Source of the DNA: an uncultured Collinsella sp.
Lineage (GTDB): Bacteria > Actinomycetota > Coriobacteriia > Coriobacteriales > Coriobacteriaceae
Assembly: GCA_902490445.1 (NCBI GenBank)
Contig: CABUDZ010000056.1
Span: 1-14,390 of the forward strand
Direction of reading: 5' to 3'
DNA: 14,390 bases
Both the position numbers and the translations under genes were made by a program. The notes below the pieces were generated by a model, which saw only the letters and a list, made by a program, of their open reading frames with translations, was not told where the DNA came from and made no database searches. Below are positions 1 through 6,612 of this stretch, piece by piece (within the stretch, counting starts at the first letter, position 1; each line of letters begins with the position of its first letter).

Positions 1-16
1 GATCAAGGAGATCATC

Positions 17-1327
17 ATGAGCGAGTTCATCAACAACCCCGAGCACACCTTTGGTTTCGATACCCTGCAGCTTCACGTTGGCCAGGAGAGCGCCGATCCC
101 GCATCCGACTCCCGCGCCGTGCCTATCTACCAGACCACGAGCTATGTGTTCCGCAACTCCCAGCACGCCGCCGACCGCTTTGGTCTTGCCGACGCCGGTA
201 ACATCTACGGCCGTCTGACCAACTCCACCCAGGGCGTCTTCGAGGACCGTATCGCCGCACTCGAGGGTGGCGTGGCAGGTCTTGCCGTCGCCTCCGGCGC
301 CGCTGCCATCACCTATACCCTGCAGGCTCTTGCCCAGGCTGGTGACCACGTGGTGGCTCAGAAGACCATCTACGGTGGCTCCTACAACCTGCTGGAGCAT
401 ACGCTCTCCCAGTTTGGCGTCGAGACCACGTTTGTCGATGCTCATAACCTGGAAGAGGTTGAGGGTGCCATCAAGGACAACACCACGGTCATCTATCTCG
501 AGACGCTCGGCAACCCCAACTCTGACATCCCCAACATCGACGCCATCTCCGAGATCGCCAAGAAGCACGGTCTGCCGGTTGTCGTCGACAACACCTTCGG
601 CACCCCGTATCTGTTCCGTCCGCTGGAGCATGGCGCCAACATCGTTGTCCACTCCGCAACCAAGTTCATCGGCGGCCACGGCACCTCGCTGGGCGGTGTG
701 ATCGTCGACGGCGGTAACTTCGATTGGAAGGCGAGCGGAAAGTATGCCCAGATCGCTGAGCCCAATCCCTCCTACCACGGCGTTTCGTTTGCCGAGGCTG
801 CCGGTCCCGCCGCCTTCGCGACCTATGTCCGCGCCATCCTGCTGCGTGACGAGGGCGCTTGCATCAGCCCGTTCAACGCCTGGATCTTGCTCCAGGGCAC
901 CGAGACGCTTTCGCTGCGCGTCGACCGCCATGTCGAGAACACCAAGAAGGTCGTTGAGTTCCTTGCCGGCGACAGCCACGTTGCCAAGGTGAACCACCCG
1001 AGCCTGCCCGAGCACCCCGATCACGAGCTCTATCAGAAGTACTTCCCCCGTGGCGGCGCCTCGATCTTTACCTTTGAGATTAAGGGTGGCCAGGAGGCAG
1101 CTTGGAAGTTCATCGATCATCTGCAGGTGTTCTCGCTGCTCGCCAACGTGGCCGACGTCAAGTCGCTCGTCGTGCACCCGGCTACGACTACGCACTCCCA
1201 ACTCTCTGCCGAGGAGCTTGCGGAGCAGAACATCACGCCCTCCACGATCCGTCTTTCTATCGGTACCGAGAACGCCGAGGATATCATTTGGGACCTGAAG
1301 CAGGCCTTTGCCGCACTGGACGAGTAG
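17..1327 (+). CDS. metY: O-acetylhomoserine sulfhydrylase (aminocarboxypropyltransferase)
   Basis: Cytosolic PLP enzyme of the Cys/Met metabolism family. It most likely joins O-acetylhomoserine with sulfide or methanethiol to give homocysteine or methionine. The 436 residues match the usual MetY length (about 425-440) and exceed cystathionine synthases/lyases (about 380-400). The PLP lysine is K216 in the motif SATKFIGGHG, and the cofactor-ring aspartate is D191 in VVDNTFGTP. The N-terminal FDTLQLHVGQ and the C-terminal region with STIRLSIGTE are also typical. ATG at 17 follows AAGGAG (5-10) at normal spacing. It stands alone before a strong terminator; its promoter and any SAM-type riboswitch would lie left of the window. 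Substrate choice (acetyl versus succinyl homoserine) cannot be settled from sequence, but the long form favours MetY. Confidence 0.93.
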   Translation: MSEFINNPEHTFGFDTLQLHVGQESADPASDSRAVPIYQTTSYVFRNSQHAADRFGLADAGNIYGRLTNSTQGVFEDRIAALEGGVAGLAVASGAAAITYTLQALAQAGDHVVAQKTIYGGSYNLLEHTLSQFGVETTFVDAHNLEEVEGAIKDNTTVIYLETLGNPNSDIPNIDAISEIAKKHGLPVVVDNTFGTPYLFRPLEHGANIVVHSATKFIGGHGTSLGGVIVDGGNFDWKASGKYAQIAEPNPSYHGVSFAEAAGPAAFATYVRAILLRDEGACISPFNAWILLQGTETLSLRVDRHVENTKKVVEFLAGDSHVAKVNHPSLPEHPDHELYQKYFPRGGASIFTFEIKGGQEAAWKFIDHLQVFSLLANVADVKSLVVHPATTTHSQLSAEELAEQNITPSTIRLSIGTENAEDIIWDLKQAFAALDE

Positions 1328-1387
1328 GGCGACTTATGCAAGGACCCCTTGCGACTCGATAGGTATAACTGCATAAAATGCCTGCTC

Positions 1388-1428
1388 AAGGCGCCTGCGC
1401 AAGCAATGGTTGCGCAGGCGCCTTTTTT
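1388..1428 (+). terminator. Rho-independent terminator of metY
   Basis: A perfect 15-bp stem (1388-1402 with 1410-1424) closes a 7-nt loop, GCAATGG, and runs into six T residues (1423-1428). This is the end of the metY transcript. A smaller 6-bp hairpin (1338-1343 with 1347-1352) lies just after the stop codon and has no T-run. Confidence 0.93.
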
Positions 1429-1429
1429 G

Positions 1430-1639
1430 CATAGAGAGGGTGCAAAAACAGGGTTTTTGGCACGCTTTATGCATTCGAGTTGTGGAAAACTCCTGTTGAG
1501 CGGATGTGAGTTTTACGCAATTGACGTGCGCCTTTTGAGTAAAACCGCAGGTCGCGATTTGCTCGGGGTACTATGCAGCGCGATCGAATCACGCGCAGTT
1601 CAAACGCAGCAAAAACGCACTACGGAGGTTTCCAGCTAC
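1430..1639. other. Intergenic region before the secreted protein gene
   Basis: About 210 bases without a gene. It is AT-richer than its surroundings and holds several small symmetric elements. A 7-bp inverted repeat GTTTTAC (1510-1516) / GTAAAAC (1539-1545) spans a TTGACG at 1521-1526. A 5-bp hairpin GAGTT/AACTC sits at 1477-1492. A TACTAT at 1569-1574 could be a -10 box, but no -35 lies at the right spacing. Actinobacterial cell-wall genes can carry c-di-AMP riboswitches in such leaders; I do not recognise that fold here. Confidence 0.4.
1624..1628 (+). promoter_or_regulatory. Ribosome binding site fixing the start at 1640
   Basis: GGAGG lies 11 nt before ATG 1640. It decides between this ATG and in-frame upstream codons, which would add about 97 residues of non-protein-like sequence ahead of an obvious signal peptide. 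Confidence 0.8.
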
Positions 1640-2416
1640 ATGAGGATCGATTCACGAAAACCGAAAGCCGCCGCCCTTTCCGCCGCTCTGACCGTGGCAC
1701 TTTTGGCGGGCGCCGGTGCAACTGATGCCCACGCGGCAACACTGTCCGACACGGTCGGATCCACGCCGTCCGAGGCGACGCTGGTGCAGCCCGTCGACTA
1801 TCGCAGCGACGGTTATGGCTCCATGCAGGAGTGGAACGCCTCGATGGGGGCCAAGCGCGATTCCCTGGAGATGCGCGCTCAGATCATCATGAACATGTAC
1901 GGCGACTATGCCACCGATGACGAGCGCGCTGTGCTGCAGGGTTGTATCGATGGTGCGGGCAGCCTTTTGACGATGGGGGAGGTCGACGCGAAGTCGACCG
2001 AGCTCGATGAGCTGCGCACTGCACTTGAGGATGCCAAGCGCGAAGCGCTCGAGGTTGCTGCCGCCGAGGCGGAGGCTGCCGAGGCCGCCCAGGCTTCGTA
2101 CCATAACGCCGGTTACATTCCGTCCTACGCGTCTGCCGCGTCCTACGCGAACGGATCGGGCCTGACGCGCTCTACGGGTGTCAATAACTACAACGGGCGC
2201 CGCGAGACCTATTACAGCAGCAATGTGCTTTATCACTATCGCACGGGCGAATGGACTCAGGATTCTGAGGGCTTCTGGCGCGATTCCGACGGCTATTACG
2301 TTGTTGCCGCGGGCGATATGGCCCAGGGCTCGACCTTTACGGGCTCCAAGGGTGATTGCAAGGTCTATGACTCCGGCTGCGCTGCCGGAACCACCGACTA
2401 CTACACCGGTTGGTAA
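1640..2416 (+). CDS. Secreted protein with coiled coil and C-terminal double-psi-barrel-like (RlpA/3D-type) domain
   Basis: A 258-residue exported protein. Residues 1-33 form a Sec signal peptide: RKPK n-region, an alanine/leucine-rich core, then AHA-A before the mature start near residue 34. Residues 60-110 are a helical Met/Asp-rich segment. Residues 115-153 are a charged, Ala/Glu-rich stretch likely to form a coiled coil. A Tyr/Ser/Asn-rich linker (154-185) leads to a compact C-terminal domain (186-258) with repeated aromatics, GFWRDSDGYYVVAAGD, and GDCKVYDSGCAAGTTDYY including C240 and C247. From memory, this last pattern resembles C-terminal domains of secreted Firmicute and coriobacterial wall proteins related to the 3D/RlpA barrel. 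That suggests a peptidoglycan-associated role, unproven. No NlpC/P60 cysteine motif is visible. It is transcribed alone and ends in its own terminator. Confidence 0.75.
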   Translation: MRIDSRKPKAAALSAALTVALLAGAGATDAHAATLSDTVGSTPSEATLVQPVDYRSDGYGSMQEWNASMGAKRDSLEMRAQIIMNMYGDYATDDERAVLQGCIDGAGSLLTMGEVDAKSTELDELRTALEDAKREALEVAAAEAEAAEAAQASYHNAGYIPSYASAASYANGSGLTRSTGVNNYNGRRETYYSSNVLYHYRTGEWTQDSEGFWRDSDGYYVVAAGDMAQGSTFTGSKGDCKVYDSGCAAGTTDYYTGW

Positions 2417-2445
2417 TTTTTCTGCATCGCGGATATTTGGCGGAC

Positions 2446-2492
2446 GGGCGTCTTTACTGAGCTTTTAGGCAACGTAAAGCCGCCCTTTCTTT
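2446..2492 (+). terminator. Probable terminator after the secreted protein gene
   Basis: GGGCG (2446-2450) plus CTTTAC (2452-2457) pairs with GTAAAG (2474-2479) plus CGCCC (2481-2485), with one internal mismatch (T2451/C2480) and a 16-nt loop. It is followed by TTTCTTT (2486-2492). Confidence 0.7.
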
Positions 2493-2602
2493 ATGTGCGC
2501 TTGAGTTAACAGAGCCCTTACCGTGGCAGTACGCTGGGCGTATGGATGCGGGGCACACTAGTTCATGAGAAATAGGGTCTTTCTCTTGGAGGAAGTGATC
2601 TT

Positions 2603-2809
2603 GTGAATGCTCGAGATATTGCCGCCGTCGCCGTCGCGTTGATGCTTGGCTGCCTTGGTCCCACGGCCGCGCTCGTCGCGGGCATGCAGGGGACATGCGG
2701 GGCTACTCCTATCGTGGCCGGCGCGCTGATCGCGGTCACACTGCTGGGAAGCGCTGGTGTTGTCCTTTGTCGCGACGATGAGGACGAGGTTCCGGAGTCG
2801 CATCTCTAG
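2603..2809 (+). CDS. Small two-helix membrane protein
   Basis: A 68-residue protein of unknown function. The GTG start is supported by a strong GGAGGAA (2588-2594) eight bases upstream. Two hydrophobic segments (about residues 5-27 and 36-56) are separated by a short Gly/Thr-rich turn containing a cysteine. The tail is strongly acidic (DDEDE) and probably cytoplasmic. A terminator follows directly, so it appears to be a real single-gene unit between two terminators. I do not recognise the family. The ribosome site, clean membrane topology and own terminator argue for expression. Confidence 0.65.
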   Translation: MNARDIAAVAVALMLGCLGPTAALVAGMQGTCGATPIVAGALIAVTLLGSAGVVLCRDDEDEVPESHL

Positions 2810-2846
2810 TTGTTGCGAAAATGACTGTTGGCCATGGCTGAACATG

Positions 2847-2885
2847 AAAACCGCCACAAGGGGAGTGCCCTTTGCGGCGGTTTTT
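2847..2885. terminator. Bidirectional terminator between convergent genes
   Basis: AAAACCGCC (2847-2855) pairs perfectly with GGCGGTTTT (2876-2884), and the stem continues with a mismatch and a bulge (CAAGGG with CCCTTTG). T residues follow on the plus strand; the A-run at the left edge gives Ts on the minus strand. It can serve both the small membrane protein gene and the converging reductase gene. Confidence 0.85.
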
Positions 2886-2918
2886 GCTATTGAGACTGTT
2901 GAATGCGGCGCGGCGGCG

Positions 2919-3842
2919 TTACCAGCTCGCCTCGATATCACGGATGCGCCGATAGAGCCATTCGTTCTGTGGCGCCTGGATATCGTGCTTGGCCGCGAGG
3001 CGGCGGACGGTGCCCGCGAACTCTTCGACCTCTGTTTTGCGCTGCGCGGCGCGGTCCTGCGCCATCGAGGGCATGCCGGCGGGGTCGAGCCCCTCGATGA
3101 GATGCACCATCTGCGTTAGGTCTGCCTCGGTGAGCTCGATACCCTCGGCGTTGGCGACCGCAAGCGTCTCGCGCATGGCGGAGACAAAGGAGCGGCGCTG
3201 CTCGGAGCCCTGTTCCGTGGCACTTCCGTACGTGCCGCCGTAGGCCATGCAAGTCTGGTTGATGCCGTCGTTGAGCATAAGTTTTGCCCACATGCGGTGG
3301 GCGATGTCGTCCTCGACGGTGTGGGCGATGCCGCAGCGCGTGTAGAGCCCGTCGATAGCGGTGACGGTCGCGGGGTCGGTGCCGGCGGTCGCACCAAAGC
3401 GGATCTCGCCCGCATTGGTAAAGGTGAGCGCGCCGTTGAGAAACACAGCGTCCATGCCTTGGCATATTCCGAGGACGGTGTGCTCCCAGCCAAAGCGCTC
3501 GGCGATCTTTTGCTCGCTCGTGATGCCGTTGCAAAGGGATGCGATGAGCGTGTCGGGCCCTACGATGCGTTCCATAGTCTTGAGCGCCGCATCGAGTCCA
3601 GTCGTCTTGACCGTCAGGATGACCAGATCGGCGGGCGTTGCCTTGCTGGCGCGGACGGACTTGAGCGCGCAGGGCTTGCCGTTGACGGTGAGCGCATCGT
3701 TTGCGTGACGCTCAAAACGGGCGTCATCCATAACGTATTCGACGGCGTCATTGCCGAGGGCCTTGGCAATCATGCTGCCGTAGAGCAGGCCCACGCCGCC
3801 CTTGCCGATAAAGGCGACCTTGTTGATCTGTATGCGAATCAT
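2919..3842 (-). CDS. 2-dehydropantoate 2-reductase family protein (PanE/ApbA-like)
   Basis: Cytosolic NADPH-dependent reductase family whose best known member reduces ketopantoate to pantoate for coenzyme A synthesis. The 307 residues match the family. The N-terminal Rossmann motif is GKGGVG (13-18). Family catalytic and binding positions are present: N105 in CNG, K187 and N191 in KLMLND, S259 in PSMAQD, and E271. No pantothenate genes are nearby, and bacteria often carry several paralogues with other 2-oxoacid substrates, so the exact substrate is open. The start is odd: GGGGAG directly abuts ATG 3842 with no spacer, and a terminator-like hairpin for the upstream gene ends only 8 nt before it. 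Translation may be weak, or the start may differ slightly. The alternative upstream ATG in this stretch runs into a stop after three codons. Confidence 0.85.
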   Translation of the reverse strand: MIRIQINKVAFIGKGGVGLLYGSMIAKALGNDAVEYVMDDARFERHANDALTVNGKPCALKSVRASKATPADLVILTVKTTGLDAALKTMERIVGPDTLIASLCNGITSEQKIAERFGWEHTVLGICQGMDAVFLNGALTFTNAGEIRFGATAGTDPATVTAIDGLYTRCGIAHTVEDDIAHRMWAKLMLNDGINQTCMAYGGTYGSATEQGSEQRRSFVSAMRETLAVANAEGIELTEADLTQMVHLIEGLDPAGMPSMAQDRAAQRKTEVEEFAGTVRRLAAKHDIQAPQNEWLYRRIRDIEASW

Positions 3843-3850
3843 CTCCCCAT

Positions 3851-3878
3851 ATAAAAGGCGCCCGCGTAAGGGGCGCCT
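3851..3878 (-). terminator. Terminator (minus strand) between the 64-aa gene and the reductase
   Basis: A perfect 8-bp stem, AGGCGCCC (3856-3863) with GGGCGCCT (3871-3878), has a 7-nt loop and is followed on the minus strand by TTTT then alternating TA. It ends 8 nt before the reductase start codon. Either the reductase relies on read-through, or its message begins at or within the hairpin. A TACTAT at 3884-3889 (minus) could be a -10, but no matching -35 is seen. Confidence 0.7.
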
Positions 3879-3954
3879 GATGGATAGTATGCTGCCAGGG
3901 TGATTGGTGGGTGCGCGGAGCGGCTGTTATAAAAAAGAAACGTTTGCCTGGACG

Positions 3955-4149
3955 CTACGCTGCAGGGCAGACCGCAAAAACGCGCGCGAGGAATCCGACG
4001 CCATCGCGCACCTTGGGGAAGGTGCAGAAGATGACGGCGCTTGTGGCAGGAAGCTCGTCCAGATGGTCCATGACTTCGATCTGATAGCGGTCGACCGAGA
4101 GGATGTACTGCTCGCCGGGGTAGAGGTAGACGTCCTCGCGTGTGGTCAC
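3955..4149 (-). CDS. Small hypothetical protein, 64 aa
   Basis: A GTG-started gene with a good ribosome site (AGGAG, minus strand 4156-4160, six-base spacer) and its own downstream terminator, so it is probably real. The protein is mixed alpha/beta in appearance and neutral to acidic, with a motif LYPGEQYILSVDRYQ then VMDHLDELPATSAVIFCTFPK. It has no membrane segment or signal peptide. I do not recognise it. It is divergent from the aldo/keto reductase gene and precedes the reductase gene on the same strand. Confidence 0.6.
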   Translation of the reverse strand: MTTREDVYLYPGEQYILSVDRYQIEVMDHLDELPATSAVIFCTFPKVRDGVGFLARVFAVCPAA

Positions 4150-4195
4150 GCTTGGCTCCTTTCATCGGGCTTTTTGCTGATGTTAATGCGGTGCC

Positions 4196-4225
4196 GTGAC
4201 AGCTCGATTTCTGCTGCGTTACGAT
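4196..4225 (+). promoter_or_regulatory. Candidate promoter for the aldo/keto reductase
   Basis: GTGACA (4196-4201) and TACGAT (4220-4225) are separated by 18 bases. This is a moderate match to a sigma-70 promoter in the divergent intergenic region, about 90 bases before the start codon. Confidence 0.3.
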
Positions 4226-4302
4226 ACGTTCTCGATTGCGATTCCACGATGTTTCGGCTGCGTGACCATTGTGTTTCGCCTTGCCGGGGCGCTGATGGCG
4301 AA

Positions 4303-4310
4303 GGGAGGGG
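4303..4310 (+). promoter_or_regulatory. Ribosome binding site for the aldo/keto reductase
   Basis: GGGAGGGG lies just before GTG 4313. It favours this start over ATG 4295, which has no ribosome site. The reading frame is open further upstream to 4196, but that stretch does not look like protein. Confidence 0.6.
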
Positions 4311-4312
4311 CC

Positions 4313-5503
4313 GTGCAATACCGCGTTGACCCCAAAAGCGGCAACCGTATCTCGGCGTTGGGGCTGGGCTGCATGAGGTTTCCCGGTGCGCCGGGACGCC
4401 CGGATGCGAAGACTGCCGACGCCATCATCTCCCGTGCGGTGGAGCAGGGGATTAACTACCTGGACACGGCCTATCTCTATCCCGGCAACGAGGCGTGCGT
4501 GGGGGCGTCGCTTGAGCGCCTGGGCTTGCGCGACCAGGTTTTGCTCGCAACCAAGCTGCCGCATGCTTCGTGCAAATGCGCGGAGGATTTCGATCGGTTC
4601 TTCGACGAGCAGCTGCGTCGCCTGCGGACCGACCGTATCGACTATTACCTCATGCACAACATTACCTCGCCCGCCCAGTGGGAACGTGTGGTGGCGTTGG
4701 GCATCGAGGACTGGATTGCGCGTCAAAAGGCGGCGGGGCGCATTCGCCAGATTGGTTTTTCGTACCACGGCAGCGCGGCGGATTTCATGACGATGCTCGA
4801 TGCATATGAGTGGGACTTTTGCCAGATCCAGTACAATTACGCTGGAGAGCGATATCAGGCGGGAACAGCAGGACTCATGGCGGCCGCGGAGCGCGGGCTC
4901 GCGGTGTTTGTGATGGAGCCGCTGCTGGGCGGGCGTCTGGCGGGCAAGCTACCGCCGCGGGCTCGCGCTGTGCTCGACGACGCCCGTGACCCGCACCTGC
5001 GTACTCCTGCCGCCTGGGGGCTTTCGTGGGTGTGGAACCATCCTCAGGTGACGATGCTGCTTTCGGGCATGACCGATACCGCGCAGGTGGACGAGAATTC
5101 GTCACTGGCAGACCTCGCGTTGCCGAATTCGATGACTGCCAACCAGCTCGACACGATTGCGCGCGTGTTGATGGAGTTTGAGAAATCGAACCGTGTGCCC
5201 TGCACGGGATGTGGCTACTGCATGCCATGTCCCAAGGGTATCAACATTCCCGGCTGCTTTGCCGCCTACAACGCGAGCTATGCGCACAGCTGGTTTACGG
5301 GGCTGTCACAATACTTTACGGCGAGTGCGGTGCGCACGAGCGAGTCCAAGTTGGTGAGCAATTGCGTCAAATGCGGCAAATGCGCGCGGCATTGTCCGCA
5401 GCACATCGATATCCCCGGGCGCTTGGACGACGTACGCCGCCGTTTTCAGCCTGGTCCCGTGACGGCGGTGCTTAAGGCCTTCAACAAAACGCGCTCCTCA
5501 TGA
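4313..5503 (+). CDS. Aldo/keto reductase with C-terminal 4Fe-4S domain
   Basis: A 396-residue fusion of an aldo/keto reductase barrel with a ferredoxin-like tail. The chosen GTG gives MQYRVDPKSGNRISALGLGCMRFP, the usual opening of this subfamily. The catalytic tetrad is visible: D51 and Y56 in LDTAYLYPGNE, K81 in LLATKLP, and H115 in DYYLMHNI. Near the C-terminus, CTGCGYCMPCPKGINIP and CVKCGKCARHCPQHIDIP supply eight or more cysteines for two 4Fe-4S clusters. Such proteins are common in anaerobes, where electrons may come from ferredoxin-type donors as well as NAD(P)H. The substrate is unknown. It is transcribed alone or with nfo, which starts 95 bases downstream past a large hairpin. Confidence 0.9.
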   Translation: MQYRVDPKSGNRISALGLGCMRFPGAPGRPDAKTADAIISRAVEQGINYLDTAYLYPGNEACVGASLERLGLRDQVLLATKLPHASCKCAEDFDRFFDEQLRRLRTDRIDYYLMHNITSPAQWERVVALGIEDWIARQKAAGRIRQIGFSYHGSAADFMTMLDAYEWDFCQIQYNYAGERYQAGTAGLMAAAERGLAVFVMEPLLGGRLAGKLPPRARAVLDDARDPHLRTPAAWGLSWVWNHPQVTMLLSGMTDTAQVDENSSLADLALPNSMTANQLDTIARVLMEFEKSNRVPCTGCGYCMPCPKGINIPGCFAAYNASYAHSWFTGLSQYFTASAVRTSESKLVSNCVKCGKCARHCPQHIDIPGRLDDVRRRFQPGPVTAVLKAFNKTRSS

Positions 5504-5513
5504 CCCTTTTATA

Positions 5514-5580
5514 AGTTGCGGTGGAATACGGTCTGTTTGCGCCAAAATAAGGCACCAATAGACCGTATTTCACCGCAACT
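5514..5580. repeat. Long-armed hairpin (67 nt) before nfo
   Basis: Two 30-base arms (5514-5543 and 5551-5580) flank the loop AAAATAA. They pair at 28 of 30 positions when two G-U wobbles are allowed; the two real mismatches are close to the loop. The outer arm begins AGTTGCGGTG and ends CACCGCAACT. No T-run follows, so it is not an ordinary terminator. It occupies most of the gap between the reductase and nfo and ends six bases before the nfo ribosome site. It may be a small dispersed repeat or a structured leader. Confidence 0.75.
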
Positions 5581-5598
5581 GATGAGGGGGAGCTGGAG

Positions 5599-6465
5599 AT
5601 GCTAACGATTGGGTGTCATCTTTCGACGACGAAGGGCTATCGGGCGATGGGGGAGACGGCGCTGTCCATTGGCGCCAATACCTTTGCGTTCTTCACGCGC
5701 AACCCGCGCGGCGGCAAGGCGAAAGACCTTGATATGGATGATGTGGCGGCCCTGCGCGAGCTTATGGAGCAAAACGATTTTGGCCCGCTTGTGGCTCATG
5801 CTCCGTATACCTATAACCCCTGTTCGGCTAAAGAGCGGGCGCGCGAGTTCGCCTTGGAGGCAATGGCCGAGGACTTGCAGCGTCTGGAAGCACTGCCCGG
5901 CAACTACTACAACTTCCACCCCGGCGCGCATGTGGGGCAGGGCTCCGACGCCGGCATTCAGATGATCGTCGACGCCCTGTGCCAGGTGATGTTTGAGGGC
6001 CAGCAGACGACGGTGCTGCTCGAGACCATGGCGGGAAAGGGTACCGAGGTGGGCCGTAGCTTTGAAGAGCTGGCGCGCATTATCGAGGGTGCTGCCGCCA
6101 GGCGTCCAGAGCTATCGGACAAGCTGGGCGTGTGTCTGGACACCTGCCATGTGAGCGATGCCGGCTACGACATCATCCATGATCTGGACGGCGTACTCGA
6201 CGAGTTCGACCGCGTGGTGGGTATCGACCGCTTGCGTGCCGTACACATCAACGATTCGAAGAACCCCAGTGGTGCCCATAAAGATCGTCACGAGTGCATC
6301 GGCAAGGGCTACCTTGGCAGCGAGGAGTTTGGCGGCGGTATGCAGGTTATGCAGAATATTGTATCGAATGGCCGCTTGCGCGCATTGCCATTCATTTTGG
6401 AGACACCGAACGAACTTGCAGGTTATGCGGCTGAAATCAAACTGTTAAGGTCATTGCAGCAGTAA
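5599..6465 (+). CDS. nfo: Deoxyribonuclease IV (endonuclease IV)
   Basis: Base-excision repair enzyme that cleaves DNA at abasic sites and removes 3'-blocking groups, with a three-zinc active site in a TIM barrel. The 288 residues match the family (about 280). All expected metal ligands can be placed: H67, H107 (YNFHPG), E142 (LLETMAGKG), D181 and H184 (CLDTCH), H216 (AVHINDSK), D229 and H231 (KDRHECIGKG), and E268 (PFILETP). ATG 5599 follows a purine-rich GGGGGAG (5586-5592). No LexA box is seen upstream. The large hairpin just before it may affect its expression. Confidence 0.96.
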   Translation: MLTIGCHLSTTKGYRAMGETALSIGANTFAFFTRNPRGGKAKDLDMDDVAALRELMEQNDFGPLVAHAPYTYNPCSAKERAREFALEAMAEDLQRLEALPGNYYNFHPGAHVGQGSDAGIQMIVDALCQVMFEGQQTTVLLETMAGKGTEVGRSFEELARIIEGAAARRPELSDKLGVCLDTCHVSDAGYDIIHDLDGVLDEFDRVVGIDRLRAVHINDSKNPSGAHKDRHECIGKGYLGSEEFGGGMQVMQNIVSNGRLRALPFILETPNELAGYAAEIKLLRSLQQ

Positions 6466-6526
6466 TGACTGTCATAAAGTGGAGTGTTCCATTCACGTTA
6501 TGGGTTTGTTTCAATCAGTTTTCTAA

Positions 6527-6555
6527 TTGCGGATTCTTCCAAACGGGCGCATAAT
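6527..6555 (+). promoter_or_regulatory. Promoter of the amino-acid ABC importer operon
   Basis: TTGCGG (6527-6532) and CATAAT (6550-6555) with the ideal 17-base spacer, in an AT-rich gap. The leader to the start codon is about 50 bases. Confidence 0.55.
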
Positions 6556-6612
6556 ATCCAACAGTTTTTGCAGACCTCTGAATCAAACGGGGTCACCGGA
6601 AGGAGACTGATT

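Noticed and set aside
1349..1639. Upstream extension of the secreted protein reading frame
   Set aside because: It would run through the metY terminator and place about 97 residues before a clear signal peptide; GGAGG at 1624-1628 supports ATG 1640.
1430..1639. Possible c-di-AMP riboswitch ahead of a wall-associated protein
   Set aside because: The context fits, but I could not identify the conserved core or the expected helices by eye.
3839..4768. Minus-strand open frame of about 309 codons across the 64-aa gene and the aldo/keto reductase
   Set aside because: It overlaps a terminator hairpin, a divergent promoter region and a gene with complete catalytic residues; low-complexity Arg/Pro translation.
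6450..6469. Small hairpin GTCATT/AATGAC at the end of nfo as a terminator
   Set aside because: Only six pairs, partly inside the coding end, and no T-run follows.
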